From: Deltaproteobacteria bacterium ADurb.Bin207
GTDB taxonomy: Bacteria; Myxococcota_A; Polyangia; Polyangiales; Polyangiaceae
Assembly: GCA_002070115.1 (NCBI GenBank)
Contig: MWCO01000028.1
Span: forward strand, 1-64,000
Direction of reading: 5' to 3'
DNA: 64,000 nt
Below the pieces are notes generated by a model, which ran no database searches, was not told the DNA's origin, and worked only from the letters and a program-made list of their open reading frames with translations. Both the position numbers and the translations under genes were made by a program. Positions 35,394-44,259 of the stretch are shown one piece after another (within the stretch, counting starts at the first letter, position 1; the number at the start of each line of letters is the position of its first letter).

Positions 35394-36958
35394 CAGACCT
35401 TCTTTCGACCCCGGCGGAGTCACCCGCGGCAGAACCCGAACGTCCTACGATTCTCGTGGTGGACGATGAAATCGGCTTTCGAGAGGGGCTTCGACGGATC
35501 CTGGGCCATCGTGGTTATCGGGTAGAAACCGCTTCCGATGGGCAAGAAGCCTTGGACCTGGCGAGCCAACGCGCGTTTGGATTGGCTCTGGTCGACCTGA
35601 AAATGCCGGGAATCGACGGGTTCGAAGTGATCGAACGCCTGCAAACGATCAGCCCGCAAACCGTTTGTATCGTGGTTTCGGCGTTTGCCACGGTCGAATC
35701 CGCTGTCCAATCCACGAAAAAAGGAGCTTTCGATTTCGTGGTCAAGCCTTTCACGCCCGACGACCTGATGGTGGTGCTGCTTCGGGCGGAGGAACGTTGG
35801 CGCTTGATGACGGAAGCGGAGCGTTTGCGACAAGAGAGAGATAGCCATCTACTTGAAATTGCAACAGAAAAAGGTCGTCTCCGCACGATCATCGACTCGA
35901 TGGCCGATGGAATCATGGTGGTGAACATCGACACGAATATCGTGTTGGACAACCCGGAAGCACGGCGGCTTCTCGGGCGTGTATCGATGTCCCGTCTCGA
36001 GGGCCAGGTGGCGGATTACTTCGAGGACGAGGCGTTGGTACAAGAGATTCGGGCGATGTTGACACGGGGAGACGCTCTTCCCGTCACCCGCGAGACCAAG
36101 CTTTCCACACCGGGTCCGGAGCAGCCAGACCGCTATTTACGCGCCACGCTCGCGCCCATCACCGAAGGCCCCCCTGACACCCCTCCGCTCGGTGTGGTGG
36201 TCATTCTGACCGACGTGACCCAGGACAAAGCGTTTGAGCGGATGAAAAACCTCTTCGTTTCCATGGTGGCCCATGAACTCAAAGCGCCCATCGGCGCTGT
36301 GGAATCTTACTTGGAATTGATTCGCATGGGAGCCCTCGATGGCGACCCCGCTCGCATCAAAGCCGTCGCAGAACGCTGCCTATTGCGAACCCGCTCGCTG
36401 CTCGACCTGATTCGAGACCTGACCGAAATGACCCGTCGGGAAGGAGGATTTCTCGAGCGCCGCTTGCAGCGCATCGATGTATCGGCCTTCGTCGCCGAAA
36501 TTGTCGAATTCCAATCCGCGCAAGCCGCTTCCCGAAACATCACCTTGCATTTCGAGGCGCCGAAAACGCCTCCGATCCTCGTGGCAGACCGCGGCGATAT
36601 CGAGCGAATCATCACGAACTTATTGTCCAACGCCATCAAATACAATTTGCCCAACGGGCGTGTGGACGTTCGACTTGGGACATCCAGCGGAACGATCGTC
36701 CTCGAAGTCACGGATACCGGGGTCGGAATGTCCCCGGAAGATGTCGCTCGTTTGGGGGAAGAGTTTTTCAGAGCCAAAAACGCCCACACCCGTACCGTCA
36801 CGGGAACGGGCCTCGGCATCGCGTTGGTGAAACGGGTCGTCGATAGCTACCACGGCGCTCTCGAGGTCGACAGTGCTCTGGGCAAAGGCAGCACGTTTCG
36901 CGTCATTTTGCCGGCGGCCCCCTCGGCATCGATCACAACGAAAGGAGGTTCCGTATGA
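35390..36958 (+). CDS. REC-PAS-histidine kinase hybrid
   Basis: The 522-residue protein begins with a receiver (residues ~17-130; LVVDDE, acceptor Asp in LVDLKMP, VKPF). A short coiled linker leads to a PAS domain (~165-285, with IIDSMADGIMVVN and VVVILTDVT). A HisKA domain has the His in MVAHELKAPIG, and the HATPase domain ends with NLLSNAIKYN, DTGVGM and GTGLGIAL. No membrane segment is visible, so it is cytosolic. It overlaps the hydrogenase-kinase gene (ATGA) and hydG (ATGA). The N-terminal receiver may accept phosphate from the upstream kinase and gate the second kinase, so a phosphorelay is plausible. Confidence 0.9.
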   Translation: MTDLLSTPAESPAAEPERPTILVVDDEIGFREGLRRILGHRGYRVETASDGQEALDLASQRAFGLALVDLKMPGIDGFEVIERLQTISPQTVCIVVSAFATVESAVQSTKKGAFDFVVKPFTPDDLMVVLLRAEERWRLMTEAERLRQERDSHLLEIATEKGRLRTIIDSMADGIMVVNIDTNIVLDNPEARRLLGRVSMSRLEGQVADYFEDEALVQEIRAMLTRGDALPVTRETKLSTPGPEQPDRYLRATLAPITEGPPDTPPLGVVVILTDVTQDKAFERMKNLFVSMVAHELKAPIGAVESYLELIRMGALDGDPARIKAVAERCLLRTRSLLDLIRDLTEMTRREGGFLERRLQRIDVSAFVAEIVEFQSAQAASRNITLHFEAPKTPPILVADRGDIERIITNLLSNAIKYNLPNGRVDVRLGTSSGTIVLEVTDTGVGMSPEDVARLGEEFFRAKNAHTRTVTGTGLGIALVKRVVDSYHGALEVDSALGKGSTFRVILPAAPSASITTKGGSV

Positions 36959-38415
36959 ACCTTCCGGACTCAAAACAACAATCCAACAAGGCAGAGCCCG
37001 TACAAGCTCAACCCATGCCAACGACAGCCATGGCGCCTGATAAAGTCATTGTCGACGAAGCGCGAATCGCCCATACCCTATCGAGTTGTGGCGGCTCCGA
37101 TCCCGTGCATATCCGCGAAATCATCGCCAAAGCCAAAGAGTTGCGGGGGCTCGACCTCGAAGATACCGCTGCGCTTCTCACCTGCGATGACCCAGCCCTG
37201 CTCGAAGAAATCTTTGCGGCCGCCAGCTATGTCAAAGACGCCATCTACGGGCGCAGGGTCGTGCTCTTTGCCCCTCTTTACTATTCCAGCACATGCGTAA
37301 ACAATTGTTTATATTGCGGTTTTCGCAGAGACGCCAAGCGTTCGCGTCGCACCCTTTCCCTCGAAGAGGTGGCGCGGGAGGTGGGCGCGCTCGAACGAGA
37401 AGGACATCGGCGATTGTTAGTGATTGGCGGTGAAACCCCCGGCCCCAAAGCGATCGGTCGTTTGATGGACGTCATTCGCACCGTGTACGAGACGCGAGAT
37501 GGGGGTGAGATACGACGTGTCAATGTGGAAACGGCGCCGATGACGATCGAGGAGTTTCGGCAGCTCGCCCAGGCGCGTATCGGCACCTACGTGGTATTTC
37601 AAGAGACCTATCATCGGGCCACCTACAAGGCCATGCATCCCGATGGGCCCAAAGCGGATTACGATTGGCGGATCGAAGTCATGGATCGGGCCATGCGCGC
37701 GGGAATCGAAGATGTCGGCATCGGCGTGCTGTACGGCCTGTACGATTATCGCTTCGACACGCTTGCGCTGCTCGAGCATGCGCGTCATCTCGAAACGGTC
37801 CACGGCACGGGGCCGCATACGATTTCCGTACCTCGGGTGGAACCCACGCCCGATGCTCCTCTTTCCCTCGCTCCCCCCGCTGCTCTTACCGACCTCGACC
37901 TTTGCAAAGTCGTGGCGATTCTCCGTCTTTCCGTCCCTTACACCGGAATCATCCTATCGACCCGGGAGCCTCCGCAATTGCGGGACAAGCTGCTGGACCT
38001 TGGTGTCTCACAAATGAGTGCCGGTTCCTGTACCGAACCCGGGGGGTATGCCGGCGAACATGATTCCGCGAGCCAATTTCCTGTCGCGGATACGCGCTCG
38101 TTGGACGACGTGATTCGCTCCATTGCCCATCATGGCTATTTGCCAAGCTTTTGCACGGGCTGCTATCGCAAGGGAAGAACCGGGGCGGACTTCATGGAGC
38201 TTGCCAAGCCGGGTCTCATCCGCATGCATTGCCTGCCCAATGCCTTGTTCACGTATCTCGAATACCTCATGGATTATGCGTCCGAGGCAACGCGACAAGT
38301 CGGTCTCGACCTCATCGAAACCCAGGTCGAGCATGAAGTGCCTCCCGCTCGACGCAACACGGTGCGCAAGATGATTGAGAGGATTCGAGCGGGGGAAAGA
38401 GACCTATATCTATAA
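36955..38415 (+). CDS. hydG: [FeFe]-hydrogenase H-cluster radical SAM maturase HydG
   Basis: The 486-residue enzyme cleaves tyrosine to make CO and cyanide for the H-cluster. The radical SAM cluster motif CVNNCLYC (Cys114, Cys118, Cys121) fits CX3CX2C. The HydG-specific auxiliary cluster is present as CTGC with a third Cys 22 residues later (Cys400, Cys403, Cys426), exactly the CX2CX22C pattern that separates HydG from ThiH and HydE. The RVNVETAPM and FQETYHR segments also match. It overlaps the upstream kinase gene by 4 nt (ATGA) after an AGGAGG. HydE is not in the window, so it must be encoded elsewhere or be replaced. Confidence 0.95.
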   Translation: MNLPDSKQQSNKAEPVQAQPMPTTAMAPDKVIVDEARIAHTLSSCGGSDPVHIREIIAKAKELRGLDLEDTAALLTCDDPALLEEIFAAASYVKDAIYGRRVVLFAPLYYSSTCVNNCLYCGFRRDAKRSRRTLSLEEVAREVGALEREGHRRLLVIGGETPGPKAIGRLMDVIRTVYETRDGGEIRRVNVETAPMTIEEFRQLAQARIGTYVVFQETYHRATYKAMHPDGPKADYDWRIEVMDRAMRAGIEDVGIGVLYGLYDYRFDTLALLEHARHLETVHGTGPHTISVPRVEPTPDAPLSLAPPAALTDLDLCKVVAILRLSVPYTGIILSTREPPQLRDKLLDLGVSQMSAGSCTEPGGYAGEHDSASQFPVADTRSLDDVIRSIAHHGYLPSFCTGCYRKGRTGADFMELAKPGLIRMHCLPNALFTYLEYLMDYASEATRQVGLDLIETQVEHEVPPARRNTVRKMIERIRAGERDLYL

Positions 38416-38605
38416 CCGTCGCCCCCGTGACGATTGGCCCTCGCATCGATAACTATCATTCCCTCCGCTCGCCCACTGTTCTTACGCCATCTTCCTTGCG
38501 TGAGCCTCGACAACCATGAGCGTGCGTGTCCCACTAGCAGGTGCCAACCCGTTTGACTCGTCGCGTCTTTGACGACAAACTCAGGGACTACCTTTTTCTC
38601 CAACG

Positions 38606-40459
38606 ATGGAGCCTGACGTGCGAACCGGTCACTTGCTCATGCTGGCGGCGTTGTCATCGATTCCCATCGGTTGCATAGGGGACTCGTTTTCATCGGAAGA
38701 ACCTGGCCCCATTTCTTCACCTGACGCTTCTTCGGATGGTTCCGACGCTTCTTCGGATGGTTCCGACGCTTCTTCGGATGGTTCCGACGCTTCTTCGGAT
38801 GGTTCCGACGCTTCTTCCGACGCCGTTACCGAGCGTGAACCCGACGTTCCTATCGACAGTATGCCGGAGGATGGGAGCGACGAAACCGATCAAGGCGGGA
38901 ATGAAGCGGGGAAAACGGCGACTGGCGCCGCGTGTAACGAGGACGACGAGTGTGAAACCAACATGTGTCAGGACGGCGTATGTTGTGAATCCGTCTGCGA
39001 TCCCTGTTTTTCCTGTGGACAGCCAGGTCACGAGGGGCAGTGCTTCGCTGTCCCCGACGGAGAAAACCACAACGAGGCGTGTGGACCGGCTGGTTCACCA
39101 TGCATGGGAGTTTGTGATGGCTCCGGTCATTGTACTTATCCGGTGGGAGCCAATTGCGATGACCCCCATTGCGACAGCGACCCGTGGAAACAAGTTTTGT
39201 TTCAATGCAATGCCGAGGGACTCTGCGAGGAACAAATCGTTTCTTGCTCCCCGTTCCTATGCAAACAAGCCGAATGCTTGAGCAAGTGCGACGACTCCGA
39301 CGATTGCGAGGATGACGCGTATTGTGCCTCGTCGGAATGTGTTCCGAAGCTTGTCTTCGGACAGACGTGTACTCAAAACGTCGAATGCCTTTCGTCCCAT
39401 TGCGCCGATGGTGTTTGCTGCAACGACTCATGCAGCGGAGTCTGTGAAACCTGTGCATTCGCAGGCAAGGAGGGACAGTGTGTGGCTGTCCCATTGGACA
39501 TGGATCCCGACGACGAGTGTCAGGGGGATGGATCGACATGCGCGGGAACGTGCAGTGGTCAGCGTTCTTGCGTTTTTCCTGTCCACGGCGAGCCCTGCGG
39601 GGAATCCCAATGCGATGCGAACCTGAACGCTGCCCATGAACTGATTTGCAATGGCGAGGGGAAATGTGTCGAGAACGTACAAAACTGCGGGTTGTACGAT
39701 TGTCATAAGGACATCGGGTCTTGTCTTTATAGCTGTAGTCAGGATCAGGACTGCATCGACGATGCGTTTTGTAATAACGACGTCTGCGTTGCCAAAAAAT
39801 CGAATGCCTCGCCTTGCGAGAATAGCATCGAGTGTTTGAGCGGATACTGCGAGCCCACCAGCCACGGGAAGCAGTGTTGCAACACGGCCTGTCCGCATCC
39901 CTTGAACTGCTCGACTGGCGAATGTTTGTGTGACACTGTCGTCTGCAGTCCCGGTGTGAATTGCGTCCCATGGTATCGCGATCGCGATGGCGACACCTTC
40001 GGCAACCCCAACGAGATGAAGTTGGGTTGTGAGAATGCGCCACCGAATATCCCCGGGGAGAAATACGTCCGGAACATGGATGATTGCTTTGATTTGAACC
40101 ATCTCGCGCGACCGGGTCAAACCGCCTTTTTCCCAGAACACCGTGGTGATGGCAGCTTCGACTATGATTGCGATGGCAAAGAAACGAAGCAGTTCGACGA
40201 CACGAATGACCCCGTCTGCAAGGATTGTAAAACCTACTCGAAATGCCTGTATTGCGGGATCTTTTCGTATAATACGTACGGTTATCGATGCAAAACGCCA
40301 ACGTCATCGGACAACACTTGTGGTCCGTTGGTTACGCAAAGTTACAAGCAATTGCGGCCCTGCGGACAATCGGGAACTCTGTATCGGTGCAACAACGACG
40401 ACAAACTGTGCGACACTGCTGAGGTGCCCACTCACGACGTCGTTCAACAATGCCGATGA
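38606..40459 (+). CDS. Large Cys-rich lipoprotein with Asp/Ser repeat stalk
   Basis: The 617-residue protein has a lipoprotein signal (LLMLAALSSIPIGC, lipobox PIGC) near residue 23. Starts at ATG 38606 or GTG 38618 are both possible. A stalk of four 7-residue repeats (DASSDGS) follows. From residue ~110 there are dozens of cysteines in repeating ~90-residue modules (CETNMCQDGVCC, HCADGVCCNDSC, SGYCEP...CC), the fold of myxobacterial surface proteins of the TIL/Dickkopf-like kind. It is probably displayed outside the cell and heavily disulphide-bonded. The stop overlaps the next start, so the three following genes may form one unit. Function unknown. Confidence 0.75.
   Translation: MEPDVRTGHLLMLAALSSIPIGCIGDSFSSEEPGPISSPDASSDGSDASSDGSDASSDGSDASSDGSDASSDAVTEREPDVPIDSMPEDGSDETDQGGNEAGKTATGAACNEDDECETNMCQDGVCCESVCDPCFSCGQPGHEGQCFAVPDGENHNEACGPAGSPCMGVCDGSGHCTYPVGANCDDPHCDSDPWKQVLFQCNAEGLCEEQIVSCSPFLCKQAECLSKCDDSDDCEDDAYCASSECVPKLVFGQTCTQNVECLSSHCADGVCCNDSCSGVCETCAFAGKEGQCVAVPLDMDPDDECQGDGSTCAGTCSGQRSCVFPVHGEPCGESQCDANLNAAHELICNGEGKCVENVQNCGLYDCHKDIGSCLYSCSQDQDCIDDAFCNNDVCVAKKSNASPCENSIECLSGYCEPTSHGKQCCNTACPHPLNCSTGECLCDTVVCSPGVNCVPWYRDRDGDTFGNPNEMKLGCENAPPNIPGEKYVRNMDDCFDLNHLARPGQTAFFPEHRGDGSFDYDCDGKETKQFDDTNDPVCKDCKTYSKCLYCGIFSYNTYGYRCKTPTSSDNTCGPLVTQSYKQLRPCGQSGTLYRCNNDDKLCDTAEVPTHDVVQQCR
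38723..38806 (+). repeat. 4 x 21-bp tandem repeat encoding DASSDGS
   Basis: Four perfect 21-bp units followed by a 10-12 bp partial copy, inside the stalk of the Cys-rich lipoprotein. Identity between copies points to recent expansion and likely length variation between strains. Confidence 0.9.
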
Positions 40460-41424
40460 TGCGCGAGCTTCGTTTCCATTCACGGCTTCGTTGGGGTCTG
40501 CGACGGCTAGTGCTCGCATGGGTTTTCGTGATCCACGTGGCCCATGCACAAACGGCATCCGAAGTTGAACAGGCCAAGCGATTGTTCGCCGCGGCGGAAG
40601 AGGATCAAGCGAACCTGCGCTGGGCGGAAGCCTTGGAAAAACTCGAGCAAGTCGTAATGATCAAAGACACGGCGGGGGTGCGTTTCCATATCGCCGTCTG
40701 TCAAGATCGATTGGGTTTGCCCGCACGTTCCTTGGAAAACTTCGAACGAGCGCAACAGCTTGCGCTTTCTTCGGGAAGCGACGACGTATTGGAATTGGTG
40801 GGTCCGGAAATCGAACGGTTGCGCCAGCGAGTAGCGACGTTGACGATCGAGGTTTCATCGCGGGTTGTCGATGTTCGCATCGACCGGAAGCATTACCCAC
40901 GTGTATCTTCGAAACTCGTCGTTCGACTCGATCCTGGCGACCACCGAGTAACGATCCAAGACTCTGGAAAGACAGTGTTGGATCGTCGGCTGTCGCTCGA
41001 GGCGGGACGAACGGAAGCGCTGTTCGTTTCCCATGAATCCACGATGCCGCGTGAGCGTCTTTCTTCGGATAACCACGCGATGACGTCGGTACGAGCGTCT
41101 GAGACTCCGGGCCGTACGGTTTCCACGGTGGCATGGACGGCGTTGGGAGCTGGGGCGGCTCTTGGAATCGGCGGCTATTTCGCGTTTGCCAAGGCGGATG
41201 ACGTGGCGAAGGATTCTGCCTTCGTGTGTGCCCACAGCCTACGATGCGACCCTGATCGGGTCGATGTGGTTCGCCGATGGGACGCTGCGGCGCTTGGGAT
41301 GTGGGTTGGATCGGCGGTTGGCGTCGGGGTAGGCCTCGGCTTGATCCTCGCGGGGCAACCGAATCAGTCATCGACCGCGTGGGTGGTTACGCCCACCCAA
41401 CTACAAGCAAGGACTGTGTTTTGA
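40450..41424 (+). CDS. Secreted TPR-like protein with PEGA-like domain and two membrane helices
   Basis: The 324-residue protein has a signal peptide (VLAWVFVIHVAHAQT), then a TPR-like helical pair (AKRLFAAAEEDQANLRWAEA and HIAVCQDRLGLPARSLENF). A beta-rich PEGA-like segment follows (VRIDRKHYPRVSSKLVVRLD, DPGDHRVTI). The C-terminal half has two predicted membrane helices (VAWTALGAGAALGIGGYFAF and GMWVGSAVGVGVGLGLILA). This layout is frequent in myxobacterial genomes, often near Ser/Thr kinases; its role is unknown. The start overlaps the end of the Cys-rich lipoprotein gene by 10 nt, and the stop overlaps the next ATG (TGATG). Confidence 0.7.
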   Translation: MPMMRELRFHSRLRWGLRRLVLAWVFVIHVAHAQTASEVEQAKRLFAAAEEDQANLRWAEALEKLEQVVMIKDTAGVRFHIAVCQDRLGLPARSLENFERAQQLALSSGSDDVLELVGPEIERLRQRVATLTIEVSSRVVDVRIDRKHYPRVSSKLVVRLDPGDHRVTIQDSGKTVLDRRLSLEAGRTEALFVSHESTMPRERLSSDNHAMTSVRASETPGRTVSTVAWTALGAGAALGIGGYFAFAKADDVAKDSAFVCAHSLRCDPDRVDVVRRWDAAALGMWVGSAVGVGVGLGLILAGQPNQSSTAWVVTPTQLQARTVF

Positions 41425-41642
41425 TGCCGCGACGAATAGCTTTCGCAGCCCTTGTTTCCGTCTCCGTGGGATGCTCCTTCGACATATTTCATGACACCTC
41501 TTGGCCGAACGCTTGCGATTTGGATCCTTCGTTGTCTGGCTGCTCCGATGGGGGGCCTGGCGATGGGGACACCGAAGATCGAGCTGAACAAGATGAGGCT
41601 CCCTTGACTTCGGAAGGCGGCGATGGCGATTCGAATGGCTGA
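41424..41642 (+). CDS. Short lipoprotein with acidic tail
   Basis: 72 residues: a lipoprotein signal (MPRRIAFAALVSVSVGC, lipobox SVGC) followed by a short segment with two more cysteines and a Gly/Asp/Glu-rich tail. It is too small to assign to a family. The ATG overlaps the preceding stop (TGATG), which supports translation and membership in the same operon as the two genes before it. Confidence 0.55.
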   Translation: MPRRIAFAALVSVSVGCSFDIFHDTSWPNACDLDPSLSGCSDGGPGDGDTEDRAEQDEAPLTSEGGDGDSNG

Positions 41643-41716
41643 AAGCTGCTTTGCACGGAAATAACGGAACAATTCTCCGTTTCTTCCCTCAAAATGGCCC
41701 AGACTCCTGGTGTTCT

Positions 41717-41746
41717 TTGACAGCACTCGCCCTGGATCGATATTCT
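41717..41746 (+). promoter_or_regulatory. Candidate sigma70-type promoter for the FrzS-like gene
   Basis: A perfect -35 TTGACA (41717-41722) and a TATTCT -10 (41741-41746) are spaced by 18 nt, about 60 nt before the ATG at 41810. This is the best promoter match seen in the window. Confidence 0.45.
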
Positions 41747-41809
41747 TGGGGCCCCACTGGGTTGGCAACCTTTTTGGTGAGGTTGCACCAGACGGTTCAG
41801 GAGCCCTGA

Positions 41810-44248
41810 ATGGCCACGAAGGTTCTCGTATTTGAGAGTGACGGTGCGTTCGCCAACGAATTGACCACGGAGTTCCAAGCGCTTGGATGCGAAGTGGATG
41901 TCGTGGACGACGGAAACATCGGCTTGCAAATGGCTGCGAGCCATCGTCCGGACCTCATCCTGCTATCCATTGAGTTACCGCGCACCAACGGCTTTTCCGT
42001 GTGTAACAGGATCAAGAAAGATCCAAGTCTGAAAGACATCCCGCTCATCATCATGTCGAGCATGTCCAACAAAGACACCTTCGAACAACATCGTCGGCTC
42101 CGAACCCGAGCGGAAGACTACCTTCACAAGCCGATCGCTTTCGCGGATTTGCTACAGCGAGTTCAGCAGTTCCTCGAAATCTCTCCTTCCGCCGGCCCCA
42201 GTTCCCTCGAAGACGCCATCATCATCGATGATGATATTTCGTTTGAAGAAAACGATGATGAGGATCTGCACACGGTAATGATGAACCGTTCCTCCTTGGA
42301 AGCCTTCGAAACCGTCGAACCCAAAGCTCCCGCGACAACGGCTGTTTCCACCACGCCGTCGCGACCTCGTCCATCGTCACGAGCCCCAAGCCAGATGGAG
42401 GTTGATGACTTGGACGTCGATGAGTTTGCCGATGCAGCGTTTGACCGGCTCCTCGATGCACCGGAACCGTCGGACCAAAAACCATCGCAGACTGCCCTGC
42501 AGACCCCATCGCAAATCGCAGCGGATACGATGTCCACCGAAGTCCCTCCCATGCTCTTGCAAGAAGGCATCGAAACACGACCAGCCACGATTCCCGCGTT
42601 ACCCGACATCCATTCCGAAGAGTTGGAACGCTTGCGCAATGAACTCGAGCGCATGCAAACCAAAGCGGTCCGGCTCGAACAAGACCTCAGCGCTTCGCGA
42701 GCTGACAACCGTCGTTTGGAAGAACAGGTCAGATCCACCGAACAAGCATCGGCGGAAGTGGAGCGTCTTCAACGCCAGATTGACGAACTCAAATCACGAG
42801 CTTCCATTCCTCCGGGCCGGACAGGCACGGTATCCAGTCGCGAGTTTCTCGATCTTCGTGAAGCTCTCAACAACAAAGACAAAGAGATTCTCGCCCTTCG
42901 CGACCAGATGTCGCAGAAGGAAAAAGAACTGCTCGCCGCCAGGGACGTCAGCTTGTCCCTCGAACGAGAAAAAGCTGATACCCAAGACAAACTCTTGGAA
43001 TTCGAAAAACAAGCCCTCGACTTTCGAATGTCCATCGATCGTCTCACGGTCCAACACGGCGAAGAACAGCAAAAATCCGCTGACTTACAGGCACGACTCA
43101 ACGCGTCCCTTCAACAGATCGAAGAGCAACATACCCGCATCACAGAGCAAGAAGCGCTACGTTTGCGAGAGTCCGAAGAACACGCCGCGACACTAGAGAC
43201 ACAAAAACGAGAGGCCAACCAGGCCCTCGACAACCTCCGAGGGGAACGGGAAACCCTTTCTACCCGCATCACCGAACTCGAAAAAGACCTTAGCGACCGG
43301 AACAACCGAATCACCGGACTCGAAAACGATATCAAGGCCCGAGACTCGCGCATCACCGAACTCGAAGGAAACGTCGGTGACCGAGACAATCGGATCGTAG
43401 GACTCGAAAACGATATCAAGACCCGAGACTCGCGCATCACCGAACTCGAAGGAATCGTCGGTGACCGAGACAATCGGATCGTAGGACTCGAAAACGATAT
43501 CAAGACCCGGGACTCGCGCATCACCGAACTCGAAGGAATCGTCGGTGACCGGGACAACCGAATCACGGGACTCGAAAACGACATCAAGACCCGGGACTCC
43601 CGTATCTCCGAACTCGAAGGAAACGTCGGCGACCGGGACAACCGGATCGCGGGACTCGAAAGCGACATCAAAACCCGGGACTCCCGTATCTCCGAACTCG
43701 AAGGAAACGTCAGCGACCGAGGTCGTCGCATCGATGAACTCGATGCTTCGGTTCGCGATCATCAGTCGCGCCTCGAACAACGAGACGCGCAAATCAAGGA
43801 ATTGCAAGAGCAGGTTCGAGATCGAGAAGCGAAGCTGGCCGATGGGGAATCCCGGGCCAAGGAAAAGGATGCTCGGATCGATGGATTGGAGCAGGATCTT
43901 CGAGCAGCCCGTCAGCGGACGGAAGAAGTGGAAGCCGAGAGAAATGAGCGAGATTCACGCATTCGTGATTTGGAATCGAGTCTTGCCAAGATCATTACGG
44001 ATAGGGATGCCCTGGCGGAAGCGAAGCGAGACTTGAGTGAAAAGCGTTCGGAGTTGGAGGTTCAGCTCGGTGCCTCCGTCGAAAAGGTCGGCCAGTTGGA
44101 GGCGTTGGTTTTGGCGGAACAAGAGCGAGCGAAGAAGCTGCAAGTGAAGTGGGATCACGACAAAGCCTCGCTCGATCGGGCGAAGAACGCGTTGGCGGCG
44201 GTGTTGTTACAAATCGAAGAAGTCGAGGCGCGAGGATTGGAAGGCTGA
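41810..44248 (+). CDS. FrzS-like pseudo-receiver and coiled-coil protein
   Basis: The 812-residue protein starts with a receiver domain (residues 1-125), then an Asp/Glu/Pro-rich linker (~130-265), then a long coiled coil to the C-terminus. This is the architecture of FrzS, a polar protein of Myxococcus social (type IV pili) motility. The phospho-acceptor position is Ser53 (LLSIELP), and the acidic pair at residues 9-11 is ESD, so the domain cannot be phosphorylated normally. FrzS of M. xanthus is also an atypical receiver. Residues 486-625 are five 28-residue tandem repeats (four heptads each), with a sixth degenerate copy. A ribosome binding site CAGGAG lies 7 nt upstream. FrzS identity is by architecture and N-terminal similarity. 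Confidence 0.75.
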   Translation: MATKVLVFESDGAFANELTTEFQALGCEVDVVDDGNIGLQMAASHRPDLILLSIELPRTNGFSVCNRIKKDPSLKDIPLIIMSSMSNKDTFEQHRRLRTRAEDYLHKPIAFADLLQRVQQFLEISPSAGPSSLEDAIIIDDDISFEENDDEDLHTVMMNRSSLEAFETVEPKAPATTAVSTTPSRPRPSSRAPSQMEVDDLDVDEFADAAFDRLLDAPEPSDQKPSQTALQTPSQIAADTMSTEVPPMLLQEGIETRPATIPALPDIHSEELERLRNELERMQTKAVRLEQDLSASRADNRRLEEQVRSTEQASAEVERLQRQIDELKSRASIPPGRTGTVSSREFLDLREALNNKDKEILALRDQMSQKEKELLAARDVSLSLEREKADTQDKLLEFEKQALDFRMSIDRLTVQHGEEQQKSADLQARLNASLQQIEEQHTRITEQEALRLRESEEHAATLETQKREANQALDNLRGERETLSTRITELEKDLSDRNNRITGLENDIKARDSRITELEGNVGDRDNRIVGLENDIKTRDSRITELEGIVGDRDNRIVGLENDIKTRDSRITELEGIVGDRDNRITGLENDIKTRDSRISELEGNVGDRDNRIAGLESDIKTRDSRISELEGNVSDRGRRIDELDASVRDHQSRLEQRDAQIKELQEQVRDREAKLADGESRAKEKDARIDGLEQDLRAARQRTEEVEAERNERDSRIRDLESSLAKIITDRDALAEAKRDLSEKRSELEVQLGASVEKVGQLEALVLAEQERAKKLQVKWDHDKASLDRAKNALAAVLLQIEEVEARGLEG
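43265..43684 (+). repeat. 5 x 84-bp tandem repeat in the coiled coil
   Basis: Five 84-bp units encode 28-residue blocks beginning RI(T/S)ELE and containing the segment DRDNRI. Several adjacent copies are nearly identical at the DNA level, so they arose by recent unequal recombination. A sixth degenerate unit runs to 43768. Each unit is four heptads, so changes in copy number lengthen the coil without breaking its register. Confidence 0.85.
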
Positions 44249-44259
44249 CCGAACCGCTT

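Noticed and set aside
38850-40307. 485-codon minus-strand frame opposite the Cys-rich lipoprotein gene
   Set aside because: Its translation is an Arg/His/Cys-rich mirror of the lipoprotein codons with no domain; the plus strand has a lipobox, repeats and conserved Cys spacing.
41638-41660. TGGCTG...TGCTT as a sigma54 promoter before the FrzS-like gene
   Set aside because: Only the -24 GG fits well; the -12 element is off, while a good TTGACA/TATTCT pair lies closer to the gene.
43111-43807. Long minus-strand frames opposite the coiled-coil repeats
   Set aside because: They exist because the 84-bp repeat is open in several frames; the repetitive Ser/Arg or Phe/Glu products are shadows.
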